DNA of 64,000 bases from Oscillospiraceae bacterium (GTDB lineage: Bacteria > Bacillota > Clostridia > Oscillospirales > Ruminococcaceae), in assembly GCA_025757845.1 (NCBI GenBank), contig CP107211.1, positions 1,302,001-1,366,000 on the forward strand, read 5' to 3'. Position numbers and translations under genes: made by a program. A model generated the notes under the pieces. It saw nothing but the letters and a program-made list of their open reading frames with translations, had not been told where the DNA came from and searched no databases. Each line of letters starts with the position of its first letter. The first letter of the stretch is position 1. Shown in pieces: positions 44,835-52,310 of the stretch.

Positions 44835-45734
44835 TCAGATAAACCGGCAGAAACCCAGCCAGCAGCCCAGCAGGAAGAAGAGCAGCGCCTTCGCCAGTAC
44901 CGGCAGCCACAGGCTCTTGCACAATGTCCTATCCCACCGGCAGATGTTCTGTTTAGGGCAGGTGCCCACGCAGGCTTCACAGGCGATGCACTCCCCGCTG
45001 CGCAGGCTGCTTTCCTCCAGCTTCAGGCACACCGGGCACTGCTGCTTGCAGGCATTACAACCCGGGATGCAGCCATCGCTCTGCCGGTGCAGCCGCGCAA
45101 AGGGCAGCACCGGAAGCAGGGCGAACACTGCTCCCATAGGGCAGAGGAACTGACAAAAGAACCGGGGCTGCACTGCCATGCCCAGCAAGATGAGCACAAA
45201 CAGCACAATGCCTACGCCGAAGCCCTCCGGCGGCAGACGCAGAGCCGTCAGGCGGGAAAACACCTCCCACGGGCTTGTGCCGGTCAGCAGCTTTTCCTGC
45301 CGGGTCACATACAGCGCCACCAGCCCTGCCAGCAGCAGGTATTTGACCTTCTGCCCCCAAAGCACCGCCCGCTCCGGCAGACGGAGCTGCTTTTTGCGGT
45401 GGAACAGCTTTTTCTGGAGTAGCCCGGACAGCGCCCAGACGGCATCGCCCAAGCTGCCAAAGGCGCAGGCGTATCCGCAGAAAAACCGGTCGAACAGCAA
45501 AGTGAAGCCGCACAGCCCCAGCAGAGAAAGCGTGAAGCTGTCCGCTGTGAGCACCTCGCCCGCACCGATGTGCAGAAAGATCTGCTTTACCCCGGAAAAC
45601 CCGGCCACGAACGCGCCCGGCATGGACACAAAGAAGAACAGCTGTACCCCGGCGCGCAGCCATGTACGGCGCTTTTGGTCCCGCTGACGCTGCTGCGCCG
45701 CAGTTAAAGGCTTTGTCTGTGTTTTATCCATCAT
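44835..45734 (-). CDS. Membrane 4Fe-4S protein (NapH/NosR-type electron transfer)
   Basis: A 299-residue inner-membrane iron-sulfur protein with about five to six hydrophobic helices. It has the paired membrane CxxxCP-like motifs of the NapH/NosR/RsxB-related group (FFCGYACAFGSLGD and FFCQFLCPMGA) and a C-terminal ferredoxin-like domain with CIPGCNACKQQCPVC and CIACEACVGTCPK. It should pass electrons across the membrane to the FMN-binding proteins encoded upstream, whose last gene overlaps its start by four bases. It is the last gene of the unit. Confidence 0.88.
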   Translation of the reverse strand: MMDKTQTKPLTAAQQRQRDQKRRTWLRAGVQLFFFVSMPGAFVAGFSGVKQIFLHIGAGEVLTADSFTLSLLGLCGFTLLFDRFFCGYACAFGSLGDAVWALSGLLQKKLFHRKKQLRLPERAVLWGQKVKYLLLAGLVALYVTRQEKLLTGTSPWEVFSRLTALRLPPEGFGVGIVLFVLILLGMAVQPRFFCQFLCPMGAVFALLPVLPFARLHRQSDGCIPGCNACKQQCPVCLKLEESSLRSGECIACEACVGTCPKQNICRWDRTLCKSLWLPVLAKALLFFLLGCWLGFCRFI

Positions 45735-46195
45735 CCTGCCGCCTTTCCCAGTGCGTCCTCTACTGCACCGATGAGTCCCTCTGCCGTGAGGGTGGCACCG
45801 GAAACGGTATCCACCCCGGCAGACTGTACTGCCAGCATCTCGTCCAGCAAAGGCAGCGCCTGCTTATAGTAGGGCTTATCCTCGCCGGAGGCATCCAGCA
45901 CCGCAATATCAGTCATTTTTCCGTTCCGGATGGTCACCGACACCCGGATGACATCGCCAAAACCAAAGGCGCTGCCCTCATAGGTGCCGTCCCGGTAGCC
46001 GTTTTGGGTCTGCTCTGCCTGCGCTGCGCTCTGCGCCTGCAAAACGGAAGCATTGTAGGCTTCCACCTCAGCGATCTCCTGCTTGCGCTGGCTCACCGCT
46101 GCTGCCCGGACCAGCGCCACCTGCTGGTATTGCCATAGTACCCCCAGAATCAGCAGCAGGTTCACCGCCCGGAGAAGAAAATTCTTGTATTTCAT
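45731..46195 (-). CDS. FMN-binding domain protein, membrane-anchored
   Basis: A 154-residue protein: an N-terminal membrane anchor (LLRAVNLLLILGVLWQY), a helical stretch, then one FMN_bind domain (about 67-150) starting DGTYEGSAFGFGDVIRV and ending with DTVSGATLTAEGL. The Thr of SGAT is the expected site of covalent FMN attachment by an ApbE-type flavin transferase. It faces outward. It overlaps both neighbours by four bases. Confidence 0.87.
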   Translation of the reverse strand: MKYKNFLLRAVNLLLILGVLWQYQQVALVRAAAVSQRKQEIAEVEAYNASVLQAQSAAQAEQTQNGYRDGTYEGSAFGFGDVIRVSVTIRNGKMTDIAVLDASGEDKPYYKQALPLLDEMLAVQSAGVDTVSGATLTAEGLIGAVEDALGKAAG

Positions 46196-47301
46196 TCCGC
46201 TGCTCCTTCCGTTTCAGGTTCGGTCTCTGTTTCTTCCGGCGGCAGTACCGCTTCGGGTGCCGGCAGCACTTCCTCAGAAGATGCCGGTTCCGGTTCAGAA
46301 GGTGCCGGTGCATCTGCCGGGAAAAGCTGCTGCCATATTTCTTTGAGCCATGCGGGAACGGCGCTTTTTTCCTCCGGCTGCACCACCTCCACGGTGGGCG
46401 CAGTGACCGGCGTTTCCTCGAGTTCTGCCGCTTCGGACGGTACGGCTTCTTCTGCCGCTTCTTCCGATGCTGCCTGCTCCGATTCGGTTTCCTCTGCCGG
46501 GGCAACAGCCGCCTTTGCCAGTGCCAGCTTGACCGCATTCAGGATGCCGGTAGAGGAGTAGGTGGCACCGGAAACGGCATCCACGTTGGGACTCTGCCCT
46601 TCCAGAATGGCGGGGATGACCTGTTTTGCCCGGGAGAGATATTCCTCCTCGTCCTCGGCGCTCAGAAGGGTGATATCGGTGATCTTATCCTCTGCCACCG
46701 TGACCTGCACTGTGATCTTGCCCTCAAAGCCCATGGCTTCGGCGGTATAGATGCCGTCCAGATAGGTAGAGGGTGCGGTGAATTCCTCCACCACCAGCGG
46801 TGCGGCGGGCTCCGGCTGCGGCGGCAGGGGGTTGTTGACTACCTCGCCGGTCAGGGCGTTCTGCACCGCACCCAGAATGCCCCGGCTAGTGTAGGTGGCC
46901 TCGGAAACGGCATCCACTTCCCAGCTCTGGGCTTCCACCACGGTGGTCAAAAGCCGCTTGGCGCGCCGCAGAAACTGCTTTGTCTCGTGGGAAGCGTCCA
47001 ATATCTCGACATCCGTGATGCTGCCGTTTTCCATGGTGACCTGTACCCGGACGGCACCGCCGTAGCCCCGGGAAGAGCCGACATAAACGCCGTCGGCATA
47101 GGGCAGCTTGGGCAGTACTTCTTCCTCCGCTTCGGAGGAAGCGGCTTCCACCGGCTGCTCCACCACAGCCGTCAGTCTTTCCGGTACGGCAGCCAGCACC
47201 GGCACGGTGCGGGGCAGGGCAAAAAGCACGGCAGCTGCAGCCGCCACCGCCGGGAGCAGCTGCACCAGCGGCAGCAGCGCTTTGCATCGTTTTTTGTTCA
47301 T
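46192..47301 (-). CDS. Double FMN-binding domain protein
   Basis: A 369-residue exported protein: signal or anchor helix (residues about 10-35), then two FMN_bind domains (about 70-165 and 180-270; DGVYVGSSRGYGGAVRV and DGIYTAEAMGFEGKITV). The second ends DAVSGATYSSTG, an intact flavinylation motif; the first reads DAVSEATYTSRG, with Gly replaced by Glu, and may not carry FMN. A long Glu/Pro/Ala-rich tail (about 275-369) could reach through the cell wall. ATG at 47301 has AGGAGAAG upstream. It is first of the three-gene electron-transfer unit. Confidence 0.87.
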   Translation of the reverse strand: MNKKRCKALLPLVQLLPAVAAAAAVLFALPRTVPVLAAVPERLTAVVEQPVEAASSEAEEEVLPKLPYADGVYVGSSRGYGGAVRVQVTMENGSITDVEILDASHETKQFLRRAKRLLTTVVEAQSWEVDAVSEATYTSRGILGAVQNALTGEVVNNPLPPQPEPAAPLVVEEFTAPSTYLDGIYTAEAMGFEGKITVQVTVAEDKITDITLLSAEDEEEYLSRAKQVIPAILEGQSPNVDAVSGATYSSTGILNAVKLALAKAAVAPAEETESEQAASEEAAEEAVPSEAAELEETPVTAPTVEVVQPEEKSAVPAWLKEIWQQLFPADAPAPSEPEPASSEEVLPAPEAVLPPEETETEPETEGAAE

Positions 47302-47319
47302 TCCATCTTCTCCTGACAC

Positions 47320-47356
47320 AGAAAAAGCAAGGTCGCCTGTTTCAAGCGACCTTGCC
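47320..47356 (-). terminator. Terminator between the secreted protein gene and the FMN unit
   Basis: GCAAGGTCGC pairs with GCGACCTTGC; on the minus strand the tail is TTTTTC. It will cause partial termination if the four genes share the 48.3-kb promoter. Confidence 0.85.
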
Positions 47357-47399
47357 GTTTTGTACTGTATTTTGCTGGATCAGGCAGTTTTCCGCGACC

Positions 47400-48236
47400 T
47401 CACAGTGCCACGCTGACCGGCAGGACATACACACCGTCGGCGGTGTAGTAGGTGATCTGGGTGACGGTCTTGCCGATGATGGATGCAAAGTAAGGATCAT
47501 TGGCATTGAAGCCCAGCTTGGTACCATGCCAGATGTTGGTCACATGATGCAGGCCGTACTCACTGCCATCGGCGGTGGTCAGCACCACGCCGTAGACCTT
47601 GTTGGTCTTGTAGTCCAGATCAAAACCAGAGATCTTCATCTCGTAGGTGGCGTGGTGGCCGTTGGTGTTCAGCTTCACGGTGACCCCCTCTACGGTGGTC
47701 TCGGTGGCGCGGACCTTGCCGAACTCCCACTTGCCGCTCAGCAGGTTGTACCATGCGGTGATATAGCAGGCAGGGGTCTCACTGAGCTTGTAGTAGGCGT
47801 AGCTCTCGTTCTCAAACAGGGCATCCACACCGGTATAGGTGGTAGTGGATTCCTGGCCCTTCAGGGTAACGGTGATGTCGCAACTGTCGGCATCGGTGAC
47901 CTGCTTTGCATTCTTCAGCGCCCACGGGGTCAGTACCTTGACCGGGAAGGAAACACCGGTAATGTCGGTGCCGTCGGCGTTGACATGGTAGGAACCGGCG
48001 GCAAGGTTGCCTGCACGGGTCTTGTTTTTGGTGGCGCTGGTAACAGCATCGATCTCAGATGCGTTGTCCACACCGGCAGCTTTGTAGAAATCGGCGTAAG
48101 GGATGTTCATCTGGACATAGCTGGAGGACAGGCCGTTCTCCTGCTCCACCTCTTCCGCAGCGAAGGCCGGGACTGCCACAGCGCACACCAGCGTGGCGGC
48201 CGCAAGGGCACCTGCAAATACTTTTTTCAATCTCAT
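47400..48236 (-). CDS. Secreted protein, Tp47 domain C-like
   Basis: A 278-residue exported protein with a clear signal peptide (MRLKKVFAGALAAATLVCAV, cleavage about residue 26 after AFA). The mature part is rich in beta-strand and resembles, from memory, the penicillin-binding protein Tp47 domain C family, which often stands next to FMN-binding proteins in Firmicutes; the key words are YADFYKAAG, IDAVTSATKNKT and GLHHVTNIWHGT. It might bind metal or a metal complex outside the cell. It has two palindromic operators upstream and its own terminator downstream. Confidence 0.65.
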   Translation of the reverse strand: MRLKKVFAGALAAATLVCAVAVPAFAAEEVEQENGLSSSYVQMNIPYADFYKAAGVDNASEIDAVTSATKNKTRAGNLAAGSYHVNADGTDITGVSFPVKVLTPWALKNAKQVTDADSCDITVTLKGQESTTTYTGVDALFENESYAYYKLSETPACYITAWYNLLSGKWEFGKVRATETTVEGVTVKLNTNGHHATYEMKISGFDLDYKTNKVYGVVLTTADGSEYGLHHVTNIWHGTKLGFNANDPYFASIIGKTVTQITYYTADGVYVLPVSVAL

Positions 48237-48272
48237 TGTAACACACCTCTGTCTCTGGTTTGAAAATACACG

Positions 48273-48288
48273 GTTAGCTCAACCTAAC
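48273..48288. promoter_or_regulatory. Palindromic operator, metal regulon site 2
   Basis: GTTAG-CTCAAC-CTAAC, a perfect match to the shared form, 37 bases upstream of the secreted-protein start. Confidence 0.7.
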
Positions 48289-48307
48289 ATTTCGCGCAAA
48301 GAAAAAC

Positions 48308-48328
48308 CTGCGGGGCGAAGCCCCTCAG
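48308..48328 (-). terminator. Hairpin with U-run between two operators (attenuator candidate)
   Basis: On the minus strand CTGAGGGGC pairs with GCCCCGCAG around TTC and is followed by GTTTTTC. It lies upstream of the secreted-protein gene, so it could end a transcript arriving from above or act in its leader. Confidence 0.6.
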
Positions 48329-48331
48329 ATG

Positions 48332-48347
48332 GTTAGAATAAGCTAAT
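48332..48347. promoter_or_regulatory. Palindromic operator, metal regulon site 3
   Basis: GTTAG-AATAAG-CTAAT, one base off the shared form, between the divergent secreted-protein and ZIP genes. Confidence 0.6.
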
Positions 48348-48430
48348 TGCTGGAAATTAGCATAGCACGCCTGCAGAGCCTTGTCAAGAAAAAGTGGAAA
48401 TGTTTATGGAGGTTAATTTTTTGGCAGAAG

Positions 48431-48505
48431 GTGCCGCAAAGCCCTTGGGCAACACCGCACAATTCCCGCCTGACGGCTTGAGCACCGTTCCGGCGGCTGC
48501 GGCAC
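48431..48505. other. Structured intergenic element
   Basis: Ends GTGCCGCA and TGCGGCAC pair perfectly over 75 bases; inside, GCCC/GGGC and GCC/GGC can form small hairpins. There is no reading frame. It could be a small RNA or a repeat. Confidence 0.45.
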
Positions 48506-48527
48506 TTAGAATGATGCGGTATTGCCC

Positions 48528-48556
48528 TTGACCTTTTTGCCGGAGCGCAGTATACT
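48528..48556 (+). promoter_or_regulatory. Promoter of the ZIP transporter gene
   Basis: TTGACC, 17 bases, TATACT. Confidence 0.85.
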
Positions 48557-48565
48557 TTTTATGCG

Positions 48566-48581
48566 GTTAGTTATGCTTAAC
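48566..48581. promoter_or_regulatory. Palindromic operator, metal regulon site 4
   Basis: GTTAG-TTATGC-TTAAC, one base off the shared form, covering the region just after the predicted transcription start of the ZIP gene, a classical repressor position. Confidence 0.7.
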
Positions 48582-48597
48582 CACAAGGAGGTTCGAC

Positions 48598-49380
48598 GTG
48601 ATACAAGACGCATTCTGGGGGATCTTGATCCCCTTTCTGGGCACAAGTCTTGGGGCAGGCTGTGTATTCTTTTTGAAAAAGTCCCTAAGCGACGGCATCC
48701 AGCGTGCCCTCACCGGCTTTGCAGCCGGGGTCATGGTGGCGGCATCGGTTTGGAGTTTGCTGATCCCGGCCATGGAGCAGGCAGCAGATCTGGGCAGGCT
48801 GGCGTTTTTCCCGGCGGTGGTGGGTTTCTGGCTGGGTATCCTGTTTTTACTGCTGCTGGATCATCTCATTCCTCATCTGCACCAGAACAGTTTGCAGGCC
48901 GAAGGACCCAAAAGCCAGCTCCAGCGCACCACCATGATGGTTCTGGCGGTGACGCTGCACAACATCCCGGAGGGCATGGCAGTGGGCGTAGTCTATGCCG
49001 GATATCTTGCCGGAACCGCTCAGATCACCGCCGCCGGGGCGCTGGCACTTTCCCTTGGCATTGCCATCCAGAACTTCCCGGAGGGTGCCATCATCTCCAT
49101 GCCCCTGCGGGCGGAGGGAATGAAAAAGGCCCGGGCGTTCTGGGGCGGCGTACTGTCCGGCATCGTAGAGCCGATCGGGGCAGTGCTGACGATTCTGGCG
49201 GCAGGCATCGTGGTGCCCGCTTTGCCCTATCTGCTCAGCTTTGCAGCCGGAGCCATGCTGTATGTTGTGGTGGAGGAACTGATCCCGGAAATGTCGCAAG
49301 GACAGCACTCCAACGTTGGCACCGTGTTTTTTGCGGTAGGCTTCAGCGTGATGATGGTGCTGGATGTGGCACTGGGGTGA
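48598..49380 (+). CDS. ZIP-family metal transporter (ZupT-like)
   Basis: A 260-residue inner-membrane protein with about eight helices that imports divalent metals (Zn, Fe or Mn). The metal-path signatures are intact: VTLHNIPEGMAVG in helix 4 and AIQNFPEGAIISMP in helix 5; a His-containing loop (DHLIPHLHQN) lies before helix 4. GTG at 48598 has AAGGAGG six bases upstream. It has its own promoter, with the site-4 operator right behind it. Confidence 0.92.
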   Translation: MIQDAFWGILIPFLGTSLGAGCVFFLKKSLSDGIQRALTGFAAGVMVAASVWSLLIPAMEQAADLGRLAFFPAVVGFWLGILFLLLLDHLIPHLHQNSLQAEGPKSQLQRTTMMVLAVTLHNIPEGMAVGVVYAGYLAGTAQITAAGALALSLGIAIQNFPEGAIISMPLRAEGMKKARAFWGGVLSGIVEPIGAVLTILAAGIVVPALPYLLSFAAGAMLYVVVEELIPEMSQGQHSNVGTVFFAVGFSVMMVLDVALG

Positions 49381-49437
49381 CGGTTGGGGTCTTGAAAACG
49401 AAATCTCTTTCGGAATCTCCGAAAATGCCTGAACTTC

Positions 49438-49466
49438 TTGACAGAGGCGACCGCAGGGCGTATTAT
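49438..49466 (+). promoter_or_regulatory. Near-consensus promoter upstream of the 49.6-56.3 kb cluster
   Basis: TTGACA, 17 bases, TATTAT. A terminator hairpin follows within 15 bases. Confidence 0.75.
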
Positions 49467-49479
49467 TTTGGTAGAAGGA

Positions 49480-49499
49480 CCGCTGAAAAGCGGATTTTT
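49480..49499 (+). terminator. Short intrinsic terminator
   Basis: CCGCT pairs with AGCGG around GAAA and is followed by ATTTTTG. It may end the ZIP transcript. Confidence 0.7.
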
Positions 49500-49511
49500 G
49501 TAGAGCAAAAA

Positions 49512-49527
49512 GTTAGTATTATCTAAC
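49512..49527. promoter_or_regulatory. Palindromic operator, metal regulon site 5
   Basis: GTTAG-TATTAT-CTAAC, perfect, extended to AAGTTAG/CTAACTT. The inner TATTAT could be a -10 box, so a bound protein would cover the promoter of the downstream cluster. Confidence 0.75.
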
Positions 49528-49625
49528 TTACGACACAAGGAACTGCTGGCCTGCCACCCGGAGCGATGGGCGCACCTTGTGAAAAGCATTGTATTGTGAA
49601 GTGTAAATAGAAAGAGAGTGGTGTT

Positions 49626-50234
49626 ATGTCCTTTTTTGAAAACACCCGCAAGCCCGTAGGTCTTGGCGGGAAGATCATGGTTGCCATGATGAACTTTGGC
49701 CACAGCGCAATGGCAGCGTGGGGGCTGCGTTTTTTGCAGCCTGCCCCGGATGCCATGGTGCTGGACTGCGGCTGCGGCGGCGGGGCGAACATCAAAACGC
49801 TGTTGAAGCTGTGCCCCAAAGGCAAGGTGCAGGGCATCGACTATTCGGCTGTCAGCGTGGAAAAAGCGCGAAAGGTCAATGCGGGTGCCATTGCGGCGGG
49901 ACGGTGTGCCGTGCAGCAGGCAAGCGTGGCAGAACTGCCGTTTGGACCGGAGCAGTTTGAGGTAGTGACCGCCTTTGAAACGGTCTATTTCTGGCCGGAA
50001 CTTGTGCAGAATTTCAGAGAGGTCTATCGGGTGCTGAAGCCCGGCGGGGTCTTTTTCATCTGCAATGAAGCAAACGGCGAAACCGCAAAAGACGACAAAT
50101 GGACGAAGATCATCAATGGAATGACCATCTACACGGATACTGCCCTGAAAGCATATCTGGAGCAGGCAGGATTCTGTAAGATTCAGAGCCACAAAAATAA
50201 AAAGGGTTGGCTGTGCGTTACAGCACAGAAATGA
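49626..50234 (+). CDS. Class I SAM-dependent methyltransferase
   Basis: A 202-residue soluble methyltransferase. Motif I is VLDCGCGGGANIKTL (about residue 45); motif II region is KVQGIDYSAVSVEKARK; post-motif residues PFGPEQFEVVTAFETVYFWP and the LKPGGVFFICNE strand complete the fold. The substrate is unknown. ATG at 49626 has GAGAGTGG upstream. It begins a run of nine tightly packed genes behind operator site 5. Confidence 0.85.
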   Translation: MSFFENTRKPVGLGGKIMVAMMNFGHSAMAAWGLRFLQPAPDAMVLDCGCGGGANIKTLLKLCPKGKVQGIDYSAVSVEKARKVNAGAIAAGRCAVQQASVAELPFGPEQFEVVTAFETVYFWPELVQNFREVYRVLKPGGVFFICNEANGETAKDDKWTKIINGMTIYTDTALKAYLEQAGFCKIQSHKNKKGWLCVTAQK

Positions 50235-50243
50235 GGTGCGATC

Positions 50244-51107
50244 ATGTCAAAAAAGGCAACGGAATTCCAAAGAAAAGCAATGAGCCGGATGTACCGGGGC
50301 AAGGAGATCTTCAAGCCTTTGAACACCGGCTGGATCGATGAAAATGTTGCCTGCGTGCGCGAATGGGTGGCGAATATCTTCTTCTACCGCAAAGGCGATA
50401 CGACCATTATGGTCGATGCGGGATATAACTACGACCGCCTTGCCGAAAAAATGGGCTGGCTTGGGATTGATCCGAAGTCGATACACCATATCCTTATCAC
50501 CCATCAGGACACCGACCATGTGGGTGCGGTGGAAGCAGACAGTCCGGGGCTGTTCCGGAATGCGAAGCTGTACATCGGCGAGATCGAGAACCGGTATCTC
50601 ACCGGCGAGGTGCGGCGAAAAGTCATTTATCATCTCTATAAATTGCCGCAGGCCACGATCAACAACGAAAAGGTACTGCTGCACGATGGGCAGGTACTTG
50701 ACATTGACGGCATCAAAATCGAGTGTTTTCTCGTTCCCGGTCATACATGGGGACATATGGTCTACCTCATTGACGATAAGTACCTTTTTACCGGCGACAC
50801 GCTGTGGTTTGGCGCGGACGGCGGCTACAGCTTCATTTCCTCGCTGGCGGAGGACAATAAGCTGGCTGTGCAGTCACTGGCGGAGCTGGAGCGGAAACTG
50901 CGCGCACATGGGCTGCATCCATATTTCATTACCGGTCATACGGGATGGACGGACAATTTTGCCTTTGCGTTTGCCCACAAAGACAAGAGCTGTTCACCAT
51001 TCAAAAAACGAGTACACGACCCATCGGCGCCCTATGATGCCTACGACGAATCGGACGACACCGAAGAAAATGCAAAGAGCGGTTTTCTGAAAGGCGTGGG
51101 AAGATGA
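50244..51107 (+). CDS. MBL-fold metallo-hydrolase
   Basis: A 287-residue soluble hydrolase with the metallo-beta-lactamase metal motif THQDTDHVG (His87, Asp89, Asp91, His92; an HxDxDH variant of HxHxDH), VPGHTWGHM, FTGDTLWFG and YFITGHTGW. Substrate unknown; in this setting it may hydrolyse a lactone, thioester or thiazoline-type intermediate. It starts nine bases after the methyltransferase and overlaps the next gene as ATGA. Confidence 0.85.
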   Translation: MSKKATEFQRKAMSRMYRGKEIFKPLNTGWIDENVACVREWVANIFFYRKGDTTIMVDAGYNYDRLAEKMGWLGIDPKSIHHILITHQDTDHVGAVEADSPGLFRNAKLYIGEIENRYLTGEVRRKVIYHLYKLPQATINNEKVLLHDGQVLDIDGIKIECFLVPGHTWGHMVYLIDDKYLFTGDTLWFGADGGYSFISSLAEDNKLAVQSLAELERKLRAHGLHPYFITGHTGWTDNFAFAFAHKDKSCSPFKKRVHDPSAPYDAYDESDDTEENAKSGFLKGVGR

Positions 51108-51820
51108 AGGACAGCGAATTACAAATTGACCGTAGCTGCCATGTGCTGTATTCCAAATCCTGCAAAAAGGAAATTCTGGCGAAAATCACTCTGCACTATC
51201 CGGAGGTGGAGCGCGAGGTGGTCTGGGAGCAGGTGCAGCTGAGATACGCAGAGCTTCTTTCCAAGTGGCGCACCGACCTCGGCGGTAAAAAGAATTTTCA
51301 CAACGGCGTAGGCGGCACCTACGACTGCATCGCCATCATGTGCTTTTACGATGTGTGCCGGGATGTGACCACATTCCGTGAAATTGAAGAGATGGAGGAA
51401 AAACTGATTCTTCCAACTTTCCGCAAGCTGAAATTTGTGGACTGCAACAAGCCGTTCTGGAGGAAGCTGATGTACAAGGCGTTTGTTCGTGCGAAAAGCG
51501 GCTGCGACAAATGGCACGATTACGAGATGTCGGTTGCGCCTTATGAAACCGACAAGCCTATTTATTATGAATTTACGGCGTGCCCGGCGGCGGAATTTGC
51601 CAAGCGGTTCGGATTTACAGACATTATGCCCGCCTTGTGCAATGTGGACTATGCGTCCATGGAACTGCTCCATGCCAAGCTCGTGCGGACGACCACCTGC
51701 GTGGACGGCTGCCGATGCGACTATACCATCTGCGGCGATAAGGATCCATACGTAAAGGAACATCCCGAATACCGGGATGAAAACGGATACAGGAGGAACA
51801 GGGAATGCTCTTACAGGTGA
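51104..51820 (+). CDS. L-2-amino-thiazoline-4-carboxylate hydrolase-family protein (first copy)
   Basis: A 238-residue soluble protein of the ATC hydrolase-like family. The conserved Cys/Asp pattern is visible near the C-terminus: YYEFTACPAAEFAKRFGF, then LCNVDYASMELL and TTTCVDGCRCDYTICG. The founding enzyme opens L-2-amino-thiazoline-4-carboxylate on the way to cysteine; whether this copy does so is unknown. A second, shorter member lies at 54869. It overlaps both neighbours, so it is part of one operon. Confidence 0.75.
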   Translation: MKDSELQIDRSCHVLYSKSCKKEILAKITLHYPEVEREVVWEQVQLRYAELLSKWRTDLGGKKNFHNGVGGTYDCIAIMCFYDVCRDVTTFREIEEMEEKLILPTFRKLKFVDCNKPFWRKLMYKAFVRAKSGCDKWHDYEMSVAPYETDKPIYYEFTACPAAEFAKRFGFTDIMPALCNVDYASMELLHAKLVRTTTCVDGCRCDYTICGDKDPYVKEHPEYRDENGYRRNRECSYR

Positions 51821-52296
51821 TTCTGGAAGGTCTTGGGTTGGGAGTTCTGCTGGTTCTGATCTGCGCTGCGGGCATCCGCAAGGGTGCGGTAGGAATGGCG
51901 CATCTTTACAGCCCTGAAGTTCAGGATCGGTGCGTGAAGCTGGGACTTACAACATACAAAAAAATAAAGAGGAACGCTTTGATTTTCAAAGCGTTCTGCG
52001 TCCCCGGCTACATCGCCTATGTGCTGGTCTGTGTCTATGGGATAAATGGTACGCACGGCTTTGCGGCGGGCTTCTGGCAGCTACTCGTTATCTTGTCCGT
52101 TATGAATCTCATGGACCGCCTGTTGGTTGACGGCTATTGGGTGGGGCACACGAACGTATGGACGATCCCCGGAACAGAAGATCTGAAGCCCTACATCACC
52201 GCAAAAGACAAGCAGAAAAAGTGGCTGTTCGGCACGGTGGGCATGGCAGTCATAGCGGCGGTGCTGGCGGCAATGATGACTGCTTTTATTCATTGA
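51805..52296 (+). CDS. Hypothetical membrane protein
   Basis: A 163-residue protein with about four hydrophobic segments (VILEGLGLGVLLVLICAAGI, AFCVPGYIAYVLVCVYGI, FWQLLVILSVMNLM and the C-terminal VGMAVIAAVLAAMM). Between the third and fourth lies the polar stretch DGYWVGHTNVWTIPGTEDL. I do not recognise the family with confidence. ATG at 51805 has AGGAGG nine bases upstream and overlaps the preceding gene by 16 bases. Confidence 0.7.
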   Translation: MLLQVILEGLGLGVLLVLICAAGIRKGAVGMAHLYSPEVQDRCVKLGLTTYKKIKRNALIFKAFCVPGYIAYVLVCVYGINGTHGFAAGFWQLLVILSVMNLMDRLLVDGYWVGHTNVWTIPGTEDLKPYITAKDKQKKWLFGTVGMAVIAAVLAAMMTAFIH

Positions 52297-52310
52297 GGAA
52301 AGGAACTGCG

